Notes under the pieces: model-generated
Told to the model about the DNA's origin: nothing
The model's database searches: none
Seen by the model: only the letters and a program-made list of their open reading frames with translations
NCBI RefSeq assembly: GCF_000765825.2
Contig: NZ_JRPE02000006.1
Span: 62,001 to 126,000, forward strand
Length of the DNA: 64,000 nucleotides
Direction of reading: 5' to 3'
Source: Helicobacter magdeburgensis
GTDB lineage: Bacteria; Campylobacterota; Campylobacteria; Campylobacterales; Helicobacteraceae
Position numbers and translations under genes: made by a program
In this document: positions 36,093 to 45,543 of the stretch, piece by piece
Layout: every line of letters begins with the position of its first letter
Numbering within the stretch: the stretch's first letter is position 1

Positions 36093-36593
36093 CTACTTAA
36101 CACTTTCAAGCGTTTTTTGATAGTCTGGCTCATTTGTGATTTCTTCGCATACTTCTACATAGGCGATTTTGCCTTGTGGATCTACCACAATCACCGCACG
36201 AGTGAGTAGCCCTGCAAGTGGAGAAGATTCTAAAATCAGCCCATACGCCTTGCCAAAGTCTTTTGCCTTAAAATCGCTAAGTGCTATTACATTTTCAATG
36301 CCTTCAGTGCTGCAAAATCGTCCTTGAGCGAAAGGCAAATCTAATGACACGACATATACTTTTGCGTTTGTCAGTCTTGCTGCTTCTTCGTTGAATTTAC
36401 GCGTTTGTGTTGCACATACACCTGTATCAAGGCTTGGCACGACATTGATGATTTGGTAGCCTCCACTTGCACCACCTACTTCTACTTGTGATAAGTCTTT
36501 AGCTACAAGAGCTACTTTTGGGGCGTTATCGCCAACTTTAATTGTATTGCTACTTAGTTTTGCTGGAGTGCCTTTAAATTTTACTTCCATCAT
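36093..36593 (-). CDS. tpx: Thiol peroxidase
   Basis: Periplasm-or-cytoplasm atypical 2-Cys peroxiredoxin that reduces peroxides with thioredoxin. The 166 residues include the family TPAKLSSNTIKVGDNAPKV, the peroxidatic site VPSLDTGVCATQTRKFN (Cys near 60), the resolving-Cys segment GRFCSTEGIENV (near 94) and LLTRAVIVVDPQGKIAYVE. Two adjacent ATGs are possible; an AAGGA site lies just before. First gene of a probable two-gene unit with the PNPOx-like gene. Confidence 0.95.
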   Translation of the reverse strand: MMEVKFKGTPAKLSSNTIKVGDNAPKVALVAKDLSQVEVGGASGGYQIINVVPSLDTGVCATQTRKFNEEAARLTNAKVYVVSLDLPFAQGRFCSTEGIENVIALSDFKAKDFGKAYGLILESSPLAGLLTRAVIVVDPQGKIAYVEVCEEITNEPDYQKTLESVK

Positions 36594-36627
36594 TCTATCC
36601 TTTTACATTAGATTATGTATCTTTTGA

Positions 36628-36633
36628 TACAAT
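36628..36633 (+). promoter_or_regulatory. Probable -10 box for PIN-PhoH gene
   Basis: TACAAT, 28 bases before the TTG start. Confidence 0.45.
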
Positions 36634-36660
36634 AATGGGATTTTAGCCAAAGGGAGTTAA

Positions 36661-38079
36661 TTGATTACAAAGTGTTATTTGCTTGATACTTCTATTATCC
36701 TAGATGATACGCAAAATATCATCTTTTTGTGGCAAAACGCCCAAAATCAGCTGTTTATTTGTGATGTTGTTATTGAAGAGCTTGATAAGAAAAAAGATTT
36801 ACAAAATGAGACGGGGTATTTTGCACGCGAGTTTTTCCGCTGTATTAATAGCGATAATTTAAGTAAGGGTGGCAGTAAAGGGGATAAAATCGCTACTATC
36901 GCAAAAGAGAATAATGACTTTATCCAAGAGATTTGTTTTAAATTTGAAAATTACAGCATTCCTTTATTTCTTATCTACCGCCCACGCTACAAGCTTCCAC
37001 CGCAAGAGCATAGTTATAATGATTCTAAACTGATTGAAATCGCAAAGGATTATCATCTTACTTTGCTTACTAATGACATTTCACTCAAAGTCCGCACCCA
37101 AGCCCAAGGGATTCTAGCACAATCGCTTTTTAGAGATAGGGTTGAAAATCCAAGCGATATTGATTTTTGGCATTCCTTTGAAGTGCATAAAGACAAGGCT
37201 TTAACAGATTTGACTCAAGATGAGAATTTTTCCAAGCTCAAGCAGTGGAGCTTAATCCAAATTGATGAAATGGATAATACCGATAGTGCGTTGTATAAAA
37301 CAGGCAAAAAAATCTTTGGCTTAAAGGTTGGCAGGGAGTTTGTGGAGCTGAATCTTGATGAGATTCTAAAAACTCATCAGCCCTATATCACACCCATTAA
37401 TTTAGAACAAAAAATGCTCTATGCTCTGCTTACCCACCCGCAAAATAATCTCACCATTGCCACAGGCTCAACAGGCAGTGGGAAAACACTTGTCGCCCTG
37501 CAGGCTGGAATCACACTTGTGAAAAATGGTGTGGTTGATGGCATTGTGTATATGCGTAATACGATTACGGCTAATGACAAAGAAGCCGAGCTAGGTTATC
37601 GCAAGGGCGATGAAAGCCAAAAGCTAGGCTATTTTATGTATCCGCTTTATAGTGCGATAAATTTTACTATTGATAAGCTCCAAGAGAGTTCTCTGGCTAA
37701 ACGCATTGAATATCGCGGGGAAGTCAATGGCATACAAAAACAAGCTGCGACAGAATATTTTATCCAAAAACACAATATTGAGATTGTGGATATTGCCCAC
37801 GCAAGAGGCATTAGTATAGGGAATAAATTTGTGATTTTTGATGAAGTGCAAAATGCGTCAAATGCGACTATAAAGCTCATAGGCACACGCATAGGGCAGG
37901 GGAGTAAGATAGTCTTTTTAGGTGATTGGGCGCAGATTGACCATCCGTATTTAAGCAAGTTTAGAAATGGGGCATTAAGCCTTTTAAGTAAGGCATTAAA
38001 AGATGACTTTATTGCTGGGATTCAGCTACGGCAGACGATTCGCAGTGATGTGGCAAGCTGGTTTGGAGAAAATTTTTAG
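36661..38079 (+). CDS. PIN-domain PhoH-family ATPase (TTG start)
   Basis: A two-domain protein of 472 residues. The N-terminal PIN domain (about 1-150) has the acidic nuclease-type residues in YLLDTSIILDD, CDVVIEELDKKKD and LLTNDISLKVRTQA. The C-terminal PhoH domain (about 230-470) has the Walker A GSTGSGKTLVALQAG, the Walker B-like VIFDEVQNAS and FLGDWAQID. Such PIN-PhoH (PhoH2-like) proteins are linked to RNA unwinding and cleavage; the in vivo role here is unknown. The start is TTG at 36661, next to a GGGAG site and matching the usual start of PIN domains. The next gene begins at the very next base after the stop. Confidence 0.9.
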   Translation: MITKCYLLDTSIILDDTQNIIFLWQNAQNQLFICDVVIEELDKKKDLQNETGYFAREFFRCINSDNLSKGGSKGDKIATIAKENNDFIQEICFKFENYSIPLFLIYRPRYKLPPQEHSYNDSKLIEIAKDYHLTLLTNDISLKVRTQAQGILAQSLFRDRVENPSDIDFWHSFEVHKDKALTDLTQDENFSKLKQWSLIQIDEMDNTDSALYKTGKKIFGLKVGREFVELNLDEILKTHQPYITPINLEQKMLYALLTHPQNNLTIATGSTGSGKTLVALQAGITLVKNGVVDGIVYMRNTITANDKEAELGYRKGDESQKLGYFMYPLYSAINFTIDKLQESSLAKRIEYRGEVNGIQKQAATEYFIQKHNIEIVDIAHARGISIGNKFVIFDEVQNASNATIKLIGTRIGQGSKIVFLGDWAQIDHPYLSKFRNGALSLLSKALKDDFIAGIQLRQTIRSDVASWFGENF

Positions 38080-38805
38080 ATGAAGCATAATACAAGATTC
38101 AAACAAGCCTCGTTTATCGCATTTGCTCTATGTGTATTTTTGTATCCCTTATATGCCGCTAGACCGATGATAACCGATGATGCGCGCGTGGTGGATAGGC
38201 ATTCTTGTCAGCTTGAGACTTGGGGTGTGTATGATGGCGAAATAGGTGAGTATTGGGCGATACCGGGTTGCAACTTGCTTTTTGATATTGAGATGAGTAT
38301 GGGTGGTATGTTTAGCAACGCTCCATATAGGCAAGATGATACAAGTGCTCTTTTTGGTGCAAGGCAGTTTATCGTGGGGGCAAAAAAGATTTTCAATGAT
38401 TTGGAAAAAGATGGGTATAGCTATGGACTCGTTGTGGGTAATGCCTATAACTTTAAGCGTTCTAAATATCGCAACGATCATTATCTCTATATGCCTGTTA
38501 GTGCGGCATTTTTTGATAATACTTTACTTTTGCATTCAAACTTTGGCTATAAGCTAGAGCGAGAATCACACGATAGCCATATTTATAATGTCGGCTTGGG
38601 CTTAGAGCAGCAGCTGACACAAAGGGTGTGGATTTTGGGGGAGAGCTTTTATGAGCGGTTTGATAATGCAAAATTTCAGCTAGGGCTTAGAATCTGGCTT
38701 GTGCAGGATAAGATTCAGCTTGATGGCACTTATGGGAATGCTTTTAGGGGTAAGGAAGGCTGGGTATCTGTGGGGCTAAGATTCCTTGGACCTGTAATGT
38801 TTTAG
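38080..38805 (+). CDS. Exported beta-barrel-like protein of unknown function
   Basis: A 241-residue protein with a signal peptide (about 1-27, ending PLYAA) followed by RPMITDDARVVDRHSCQLET. That opening is like outer-membrane transporters of the phenol-degradation MetA type, which begin RPLxTDDAxxV; the rest alternates polar and aromatic residues in beta-strand fashion and ends in Phe, as expected for an outer-membrane barrel. Two Cys (in HSCQLE and PGCNLLF) could form a disulfide. Function unknown. Starts directly after the PIN-PhoH gene and is 14 bases from the NlpC/P60 gene, so all three are probably one transcript. Confidence 0.72.
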   Translation: MKHNTRFKQASFIAFALCVFLYPLYAARPMITDDARVVDRHSCQLETWGVYDGEIGEYWAIPGCNLLFDIEMSMGGMFSNAPYRQDDTSALFGARQFIVGAKKIFNDLEKDGYSYGLVVGNAYNFKRSKYRNDHYLYMPVSAAFFDNTLLLHSNFGYKLERESHDSHIYNVGLGLEQQLTQRVWILGESFYERFDNAKFQLGLRIWLVQDKIQLDGTYGNAFRGKEGWVSVGLRFLGPVMF

Positions 38806-38819
38806 TTTTAAGGAGTGAA

Positions 38820-39548
38820 ATGCGAAAAATCATTGTGTATATATGGATAGGCGCAGTATTTTTATTTGCGGGTTGTGCATCTTTAAACGCACAAAAGCCT
38901 CTTGCATATAGTGTGCAGGTGGGGAGTTTTAGTAATGTTGAAAATGCAGGAAGGCTGGTAGATTCTCTTAATAAAAAAGGGCTTGATGCGTTTTTGTTTA
39001 AAGAAAAAGGTATGTATAAGGTGCGATTTGGAAACTATGAAAGCCTTGAGATTGCTAAAAGTAAAGCTCAAAGGTATCAAAAACAAGGGCTAATTGGCGA
39101 TTTTTTTATCCTATCGCCGCAGAAATATGCTATTAATAAGCAGAATGTTCCTAAACAAAAAAAATCCAAAGACATACGCGATGATTTGGTAGAATCTGCT
39201 CACGATTACCTTGGTGTGCCTTATAAATGGGGTGGCACTTCGGAATCTGGCTTTGATTGTAGTGGTTTGACGCGTGCAGTCTATCGTCTCAATGGAATCT
39301 CTTTGCCTCGCACTTCATTTGATCAATACGATGATGGCACTGCTATTACCAAAAGCAAGTTGCAAAAGGGTGATTTGGTGTTTTTCATCACAAACAAAGG
39401 TAGGAGAATTAATCACGTGGGAATCTACATTGGTAACAATGAGTTTATCCACGCACCAAGTAAGGGTAAGGTTGTCAGCAAAGCAAGACTAGATTCTAAC
39501 TACTGGAGCAAGGCATACAAGGGAGCTAGAAGCTATTTAGAAAACTAG
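38820..39548 (+). CDS. SPOR and NlpC/P60 domain lipoprotein (peptidoglycan endopeptidase)
   Basis: A 242-residue lipoprotein. The signal peptide ends in lipobox FAGC (Cys19). A SPOR domain (about 28-100, YSVQVGSFSNVENAGRLVDSL and YKVRFGNYES) binds denuded peptidoglycan. The NlpC/P60 domain (about 120-240) has its catalytic Cys in GFDCSGLTRAVYR and the His in RINHVGIYIGN, with a further His in FIHAPS. It probably cleaves peptide stems of the cell wall in the periplasm. This combination of septum-targeting SPOR and hydrolase is notable but known in epsilonproteobacteria. AAGGAG precedes the ATG. Confidence 0.9.
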   Translation: MRKIIVYIWIGAVFLFAGCASLNAQKPLAYSVQVGSFSNVENAGRLVDSLNKKGLDAFLFKEKGMYKVRFGNYESLEIAKSKAQRYQKQGLIGDFFILSPQKYAINKQNVPKQKKSKDIRDDLVESAHDYLGVPYKWGGTSESGFDCSGLTRAVYRLNGISLPRTSFDQYDDGTAITKSKLQKGDLVFFITNKGRRINHVGIYIGNNEFIHAPSKGKVVSKARLDSNYWSKAYKGARSYLEN

Positions 39549-39648
39549 ATATTTTGTAGGTTTGTTTTTATGTGGTTAGAATTGTTTTTAAAGTTTTTTA
39601 AACAAGCTGATGAGATTTATTACTTTCTATTTACGGCTTCGTGGGAGA

Positions 39649-39664
39649 ATTAAGCTTTCTTAAT
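39649..39664. repeat. Small inverted repeat before the acidic small-protein gene
   Basis: ATTAAG-CTTT-CTTAAT, ending 4 bases before the AGGAGG site of the next gene. It could form a short mRNA hairpin that affects ribosome access. Confidence 0.35.
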
Positions 39665-39680
39665 CTTTAGGAGGTGTGTT

Positions 39681-39866
39681 ATGATGAATGATGATGAGAT
39701 TATGAGTGCGGTAGTTGATTACTCTGTATCCACGGGAATGGATCCATTAGATTTGATGAGTAATATTAATGATAGTTATAGTTCATTTGAGGATTTGAGT
39801 GTTGATCTTGATATGACAAAGGGGCAAATGGACTACGAGAATGACTTTTTTAACAATAATAATTAA
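39681..39866 (+). CDS. Very acidic small protein, unknown (orphan)
   Basis: A 61-residue open frame with a perfect AGGAGG site six bases before the ATG, the best ribosome-binding site I noticed in the window. The product has 11 Asp and 3 Glu against a single Lys and no Arg, no Cys, and an Asn-rich end (FFNNNN). It has no signal peptide or membrane segment. I recognise no family. The strong site argues that it is really translated. It lies about 130 bases after the NlpC/P60 gene and is convergent with ppsA. Acidic small proteins can be DNA mimics or partners of basic proteins, but nothing here shows that. Confidence 0.65.
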   Translation: MMNDDEIMSAVVDYSVSTGMDPLDLMSNINDSYSSFEDLSVDLDMTKGQMDYENDFFNNNN

Positions 39867-40067
39867 AGGCCATTAAACTTTCTGTGTGCTTTATAAGCTT
39901 GAGCTTTAGTTTTGCTCGGCATAAGCCCAAGTGGATTTTAATACTCATTGCAACTAAGAAATAGCTGTAGTGAGTTTCTTAGATTCTTGCTTTTTTCTCT
40001 CCTTGATTTTGTTTTGCCTATTTCTTGAAACTTGATTTTATTGATATTAGAGGTTTGATTAGGAGAA

Positions 40068-40098
40068 ATTCTCTGCTTTTTTATACAAAGCAGAGAAT
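40068..40098. terminator. Terminator hairpin between small gene and ppsA
   Basis: Perfect 12-bp inverted repeat ATTCTCTGCTTT / AAAGCAGAGAAT with a 7-nt loop, ten bases after the ppsA stop on its strand. The 14-base ATTCTCTGCTTTTT also occurs in the leader of the TRL-like gene. Confidence 0.65.
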
Positions 40099-40108
40099 GG
40101 AGCAAAAA

Positions 40109-42538
40109 TTAGCCTTTGAGCCTTTTTTCTATTTCTACAACCTTTTGCCAAGTGGCGATAACTGAATCTGGATTGAGTGAAACAGAGCTTATGCCTTCTT
40201 TAACAAGGAATTCTGTAACCTCTGGATAATCGCTTGGTGCTTGTCCGCAGATCCCACAATACTTATTATGTCGCTTGCAGGCTTCAATGGCTTTTTTAAA
40301 CATCGCAAACATAGCTGGATTTCTTTCATCAAAGATATGACTCACAAGCTGTCCGTCCCTATCCACGCCAAGAGTAAGCTGTGTCAAGTCATTTGAACCA
40401 ATAGAAAATCCATCAAACATACTTAAAAACTCATCTGCTAAAATCACATTCACAGGCAGTTCGCACATTACATAAATCTCTAGCCCATTTTTGCCTGATT
40501 CTAGCCCATTGCGACGCATAATCTCAAGCACCTTTTTGCCCTCTTCTGGTGTGCGTAAAAATGGAATCATTACTTTCATATTTGTTAGTCCCATTTCATC
40601 ACGCACCATAGCCAAGGCTTGGCATTCCCATTCAAACGCTGCACGATACTGCTCGGAATAATACCGACTAGCACCGCGATAGCCTAGCATTGGGTTTTCT
40701 TCGTGTGGCTCATAAGGTGCACCACCAAGCATACCGCGATACTCATTTGATTTAAAATCACTCGTGCGGACAATCACAGGATTAGGATAAAAGGCGGAGC
40801 ATATCATACCAATGCCTTCAGCAATTTTCTTTGTGAAAAAGTCCTTTGGATTCTCATATCCGCTCATTATTTTTTCAATCTCTGCCTTTTCCTTTAAGCC
40901 CTTTGTGTTGCCATTTTGTATATCAAGCAGGGCTAGGGGGTGAGCTTTAATTTGATTAAGCACGATAAGCTCCATACGCGCTAAGCCCACGCCGTGATTT
41001 GGAATCTGTGAAAATCCAAAGGCTTTTTCTGGGTTACCTACATTCATATAAATCTTTGTCTTTGGATCGCCAAGGTTATTTAGCTCAATACTTTCAATCT
41101 CGTATTCGCAAATGCCATCATAGATGTAGCCCTCTTCGCCCTCGGCACAAGAGACCGTTACCTCCATACCGCTATATAGCCTATCTGTCGCTCCAATGGC
41201 TCCAACAATCGCAGGAACTCCAATCTCTCGTGCCACAATCGCAGCGTGGCAGGTCCTACCCCCGCGATTTGTAATAACTGCTGCTGCCTTTTTCATCGCT
41301 GGTTCCCAATCGGGATCGGTATTATCCGTTACTAGAATCTCACCTTCTTTAAAGCTATCCATATGCTCTACGTCGTTGATAATCCGCACTTTACCCGTGC
41401 CGATTTTCCCACCGATAGCTTTTCCTGTGAGAATCACTTCTTTTTTAGCACTAGGATTCACAAATTTAAATTTTTCTAGCTTTTGTCCATCGCTTTTTTT
41501 GCTCTTTTGACTTTGCACCGTTTCTGGTCGTGCTTGAACGATGAAAATCTCTCCGCTCTCGCCATCTTTAGCCCATTCCATATCCATAGGGCGATATTCT
41601 CCAGCCTCTTTTGTGTAATGCTCCTCAATTTTTATAGCATATCTCGCAAGGGTTAAAATATCTGAATCTGTGATAGAAAAGTTTTTCATTTCGCGTTGAG
41701 TGGTTTTAATATTTTTTGTAGGATGTTCGCTACCGCGTGGAGCATAGACCATTTTTTGATGTTTATGTCCTAGCTGTCGCTTGATAATAGGGCGTTTGCC
41801 CTCTTTGAGTGTGGGTTTAAAGACATAAAATTCATCAGGATTCACGGTTCCGCCTACGACATTTTCGCCTAATCCCCAAGATGAAGTGATAAACACCGCG
41901 TCCTTAAAGCCTGTCTCTGTATCAATGCTAAACATAACCCCAGCACTGCCTTTATCGGCACGCACCATTTTTTGCACACCCACAGACAAAGCCACCTTAA
42001 AATGATCAAACCCACGAGAGGCACGATAGCTTACCGCCCTATCGGTAAAAAGTGAAGCAAGGCAAGACTTGATATAGTGAATAAGCTCGGTTTTTCCTTT
42101 GACATTCAGGTAAGTATCCTGCTGTCCGGCAAAACTCGCATCAGGCAGATCTTCTGCAGTAGCCGAGCTTCTTACCGCCACATCGGCTTCTTTCATACCA
42201 TATTCAGCACTCAAAATCTCATAGGCTTTAAAAATCTCCTCACGCAAATCCGCAGGAAAAGGTGTGCCAAAAATCAACTCTCTTATCTTCTTAGAACGCG
42301 TCTTTAAAACATCAATTTCAGTGACATCAACGCCATCAAGCAAATCAATAATCTTTTGGCGTATGCCACCAGAATCTAGCAAATACCAATACGCATCACT
42401 TGTAATAGCAAAGCCATTTGGCACCTTTATGCCTTCACTCACAAGCTCTTGAAACATCTCACCGATACTTGCATTTTTACCGCCAACGACAGGCACATCT
42501 CTATTGTTAAGTTCCTTAAAAAACTTAATATATTTCAT
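40109..42538 (-). CDS. ppsA: Phosphoenolpyruvate synthase
   Basis: Makes PEP from pyruvate and ATP for gluconeogenesis. The 809 residues begin with [23 protein letters not shown] and an ATP-grasp domain ([24 protein letters not shown]). The swivelling domain has the phosphohistidine in [16 protein letters not shown] (near 415). The PEP-binding barrel has GLARMELIV and, at the C-terminus, the Cys-containing [14 protein letters not shown]. Complete and of normal length. Start ATG 42538 with TAGGAG upstream. Divergent from purL. Confidence 0.96.
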   Translation of the reverse strand: MKYIKFFKELNNRDVPVVGGKNASIGEMFQELVSEGIKVPNGFAITSDAYWYLLDSGGIRQKIIDLLDGVDVTEIDVLKTRSKKIRELIFGTPFPADLREEIFKAYEILSAEYGMKEADVAVRSSATAEDLPDASFAGQQDTYLNVKGKTELIHYIKSCLASLFTDRAVSYRASRGFDHFKVALSVGVQKMVRADKGSAGVMFSIDTETGFKDAVFITSSWGLGENVVGGTVNPDEFYVFKPTLKEGKRPIIKRQLGHKHQKMVYAPRGSEHPTKNIKTTQREMKNFSITDSDILTLARYAIKIEEHYTKEAGEYRPMDMEWAKDGESGEIFIVQARPETVQSQKSKKSDGQKLEKFKFVNPSAKKEVILTGKAIGGKIGTGKVRIINDVEHMDSFKEGEILVTDNTDPDWEPAMKKAAAVITNRGGRTCHAAIVAREIGVPAIVGAIGATDRLYSGMEVTVSCAEGEEGYIYDGICEYEIESIELNNLGDPKTKIYMNVGNPEKAFGFSQIPNHGVGLARMELIVLNQIKAHPLALLDIQNGNTKGLKEKAEIEKIMSGYENPKDFFTKKIAEGIGMICSAFYPNPVIVRTSDFKSNEYRGMLGGAPYEPHEENPMLGYRGASRYYSEQYRAAFEWECQALAMVRDEMGLTNMKVMIPFLRTPEEGKKVLEIMRRNGLESGKNGLEIYVMCELPVNVILADEFLSMFDGFSIGSNDLTQLTLGVDRDGQLVSHIFDERNPAMFAMFKKAIEACKRHNKYCGICGQAPSDYPEVTEFLVKEGISSVSLNPDSVIATWQKVVEIEKRLKG

Positions 42539-42585
42539 TTGCAGCTTCTCCTACTTATTCTTATGCTTTGTGTTACAAGTCGCAC

Positions 42586-42591
42586 ATTGTA
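42586..42591 (-). promoter_or_regulatory. Probable -10 box for ppsA
   Basis: Minus strand TACAAT, 48 bases before the ppsA start. Confidence 0.4.
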
Positions 42592-42673
42592 TTGAATGAA
42601 AGTTTATCGCAAACTTAAAAAATCCAACTTTTAGCTTAATCTTGCGTTAAAAAGAAAAAAAGTTAATTTATGC

Positions 42674-42679
42674 TAGAAT
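42674..42679 (+). promoter_or_regulatory. Probable -10 box for purL
   Basis: TAGAAT in TATGCTAGAATCC, 69 bases before the purL ATG. Downstream, TTGAAGTTTAAGCTTCAAG forms a short inverted repeat in the leader. Confidence 0.4.
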
Positions 42680-42747
42680 CCCAGCTTTTTGAAGTTTAAG
42701 CTTCAAGTGCTGACTTCAAGCTAAGATTCTACATTTATGAGGTAAAA

Positions 42748-44985
42748 ATGGTAAATATTACACATCTTTTGGGTGAGATTGACAATCTTAATGAGAGTTT
42801 AAAAGCCCATAAGCTCTCATCTCAGGACTACGAAGAGATACTTAAGATTCTAAAGCGTCCCCCGAATCTTATAGAGTTAGGGATTTTTTCGGCAATGTGG
42901 AGTGAGCATTGTAGCTATAAATCAAGCAAAAAATATCTTAAAGGTTTCCCTACCAAAGCCCCTTGGGTCGTGCAAGGACCGGGTGAAAATGCGGGAGTCA
43001 TTGATATTGGCAATAATCTGTGTGCGGTGTTTAAAATAGAATCTCACAATCACCCAAGCTTTATTGAGCCTCACGCTGGGGCAGCAACGGGTGTTGGCGG
43101 CATTATGCGAGATATTTTCACAATGGGTGCGCGTCCAGTGGCAAGTCTCAACTCTATCCGTTTTGGCGATGTAGAAGATTCTACTAGCCTTGGCAAAAAG
43201 CACCGCTATCTTTTGCGTGGCGTTGTGGAAGGCATAGGGAGTTATGGAAATTGTATGGGAGTGCCGACAATTGGCGGAGAGATGAGCTTTGAATCTTGCT
43301 ATAACGGCAATATTTTAGTCAATGCCTTTTGCTTAGGGCTTGTGAAAAAGAACGAAATTTTTTATGGAAAAGCACAAGGGGCTAAGAATCCTGTGATTTA
43401 TGTGGGGAGTAAAACAGGGCGAGATGGCTTAGGTGGGGCTGTTATGAGCAGTGATAGCTTTAGCTCAAACTCAAAGGCTATGCGTTCAGCAGTGCAGGTG
43501 GGCGATCCATTTGCTGAAAAGCTTTTGCTGGAGGCGTGTTTGGAGCTTTTTAAGCAGGATTTGATTATTGGGATTCAGGATATGGGAGCAGCGGGGCTTA
43601 CAAGCTCTAGCTTTGAAATGGCAGGGCGAAGCGGGAGTGGTATGATACTGCACCTAGATAAAGTGCCTATGCGTGAAAGTGGTATGAATCCTTATGAGCT
43701 AATGCTTAGTGAATCGCAAGAGCGAATGCTGATTTGTGCGAAAAAGGGCTGTGAAGATCAGGTGCTAGAGATTTTTAAGAAATGGGAGGTTGATGCGGCA
43801 ATTATTGGGGAGGTTACAAAAAGTGGCAATATGGAGCTATTTTGGTATGGGGAAAAATGTGCAGAGATTCCAATCTTGGAGCTTAGTGAAAATGCCCCTA
43901 TGCTGGATATGCCTACTCGTGCAATTCCACCACAAAGCCATAAAGCAGACCGCCTTGAGACGGATTTAAGCACACAAGAGATTTTTACGACATTGCTAGG
44001 AAGCGTTGAAATTGCTAATAAAAAATGGGTATATCAGCAGTATGATAGCAGTGTGCAGAGCAATACCATAACCCCTGCTGGAAGTGGCGATGCGAGTATG
44101 ATACGCATAAAAGGCACAAATACGGCTCTTAGTATGAGCGTGGATTGCAATATGCGTTATTGTCAGCTTGAGCCGCAAAATGGAGCTAAAATTGCCGTGG
44201 CAACTTCTGGGCGAAACTCCATTGTTAATGGTGCAAAGCCTTTAGCCATAAGTGATTGCTTGAACTTTGGCTCTCCGCAGAATCCTGAAGTGATGTGGGC
44301 ATTTAGCGAAGTGTGTGAGGGCATTAAACAAGCGTGTGAGATTCTAAACACCCCTGTGGTTAGTGGCAATGTCTCTTTACATAATCAAAGCGATGGCGTT
44401 GATATTTACCCCACACCCTCCATTGTTAGCGTAGCCTTGCTGAGTAATATACAAAAGGCTATCCCTTCACAATTCCAAACGCAAGGTAATAGTATTGTCC
44501 TACTTGGCGAGATTAAGGCTGAATTTGGCGGGAGCTTGGCTCAAAAGATTTTAGAAAAACGCATTTACGGGCGGATACCTGCCATTGATTTGCAAAAAGA
44601 ATTAAGCTTGTGGAATCTAATGCTAGAATCTGCGGAAAGCTCCCTTATTAGCTCGGCTAAGGACATAGGCGAGGGGGGCTTGGCAATGGCATTGGCTAAA
44701 ATGGTATTAGGCAATGGTGTCAATAAGCCCATAGGCTGTAATATCCATACAAATCTCCCCTCTCAACTGCTTTTCTCTCAATCGCAAAGTTGTGTCGTGG
44801 CAGAAATCACAGCGGAAAATTTGCAGAGCTTTATGCAGTTAGCTAAAAAGCATAAAGTTCCTGTGAGTGAAATCGGCTGTGTGGGCGGGGAAATATTCTG
44901 CGTTGATGAAATTAATATGAATCTTGCTGAAATGGCGGAAGTGTATTTTGAAAGTTTTGAAAAACTTATCAATCAAGATTTGTAA
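42748..44985 (+). CDS. purL: Phosphoribosylformylglycinamidine synthase II
   Basis: ATP-dependent fourth step of purine synthesis; in this small-PurL type it works with PurQ and PurS, not in the window. The 745 residues include the signature [58 protein letters not shown], and the second half with [15 protein letters not shown] and [14 protein letters not shown]. Length is normal for the short form. GAGG lies before the ATG. The next gene starts 9 bases later. Confidence 0.96.
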   Translation: MVNITHLLGEIDNLNESLKAHKLSSQDYEEILKILKRPPNLIELGIFSAMWSEHCSYKSSKKYLKGFPTKAPWVVQGPGENAGVIDIGNNLCAVFKIESHNHPSFIEPHAGAATGVGGIMRDIFTMGARPVASLNSIRFGDVEDSTSLGKKHRYLLRGVVEGIGSYGNCMGVPTIGGEMSFESCYNGNILVNAFCLGLVKKNEIFYGKAQGAKNPVIYVGSKTGRDGLGGAVMSSDSFSSNSKAMRSAVQVGDPFAEKLLLEACLELFKQDLIIGIQDMGAAGLTSSSFEMAGRSGSGMILHLDKVPMRESGMNPYELMLSESQERMLICAKKGCEDQVLEIFKKWEVDAAIIGEVTKSGNMELFWYGEKCAEIPILELSENAPMLDMPTRAIPPQSHKADRLETDLSTQEIFTTLLGSVEIANKKWVYQQYDSSVQSNTITPAGSGDASMIRIKGTNTALSMSVDCNMRYCQLEPQNGAKIAVATSGRNSIVNGAKPLAISDCLNFGSPQNPEVMWAFSEVCEGIKQACEILNTPVVSGNVSLHNQSDGVDIYPTPSIVSVALLSNIQKAIPSQFQTQGNSIVLLGEIKAEFGGSLAQKILEKRIYGRIPAIDLQKELSLWNLMLESAESSLISSAKDIGEGGLAMALAKMVLGNGVNKPIGCNIHTNLPSQLLFSQSQSCVVAEITAENLQSFMQLAKKHKVPVSEIGCVGGEIFCVDEINMNLAEMAEVYFESFEKLINQDL

Positions 44986-44994
44986 GATTCTGTA

Positions 44995-45531
44995 ATGCTA
45001 CTTGGAATCTTGCGAGCCTTGCAAAAAGCCTGTGCTTGTGCTTGTATGTGTTTGTGTGTGTTTCATTTAAATGCGTATGCTTTGGGGAATGCAGCGGTAA
45101 ATGAGCCTTCAAATCCTTTTAGTCTCCCAAAAGATGGCAGTTATTATTTAAAGCAATACACCCCTATGTTACGCTCCTATGTAGAGCAGGTTAAGAAACA
45201 AAGCCTAGAGCAGGATTATCCTTATTATGATAGGCGTCCTGTGATTGAATATAGCGTGTATCGCACTTACACAGATTCTCAAAAGCTTAAATGGCGTGGT
45301 GGGCTTGTGCTGATAGGGGCTTATATAGCGGAGTTTATTAAGTATAGCCATTTGGGCGGGGTGGGCGTTGGTGCTAGGCTTACACCAAATGATGAGAGCT
45401 TTTATCTTAGCTTTGATGGGCGGTATTTGAGTGATTTGGAATCTTTTGGGCTAGGGCAGGAGATATTTGCGTATTGTGTTTTGCCCCGCTTTGATAAGTG
45501 CATAATGCTGGGCATTGGGGAAGAGTGGTAG
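44995..45531 (+). CDS. Exported protein of unknown function
   Basis: A 178-residue product with an N-terminal hydrophobic, Cys-rich signal-like segment (ACACACMCLCVFHLNAYAL, about 12-30) and a likely cleavage after AYA. The mature part has PYYDRRPVIEYSVYRTYTDSQKLKWRGGLVLIGAYIAEFI, where GGLVLIGAYIAEFI could be a membrane strand or helix, and a Gly-rich GGVGVGARL segment. I recognise no family. The start ATG lacks a clear Shine-Dalgarno site, which with the 9-base distance suggests translation coupled to purL. It is convergent with the Sel1-type gene. Confidence 0.65.
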   Translation: MLLGILRALQKACACACMCLCVFHLNAYALGNAAVNEPSNPFSLPKDGSYYLKQYTPMLRSYVEQVKKQSLEQDYPYYDRRPVIEYSVYRTYTDSQKLKWRGGLVLIGAYIAEFIKYSHLGGVGVGARLTPNDESFYLSFDGRYLSDLESFGLGQEIFAYCVLPRFDKCIMLGIGEEW

Positions 45532-45543
45532 ATTTAGATTTAT

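Noticed and set aside
39570-39653. 27-codon frame (MWLELFLKFFKQADEIYYF...) before the acidic small gene
   Set aside because: No usable ribosome-binding site and no other support; could be a leader peptide but not provable.
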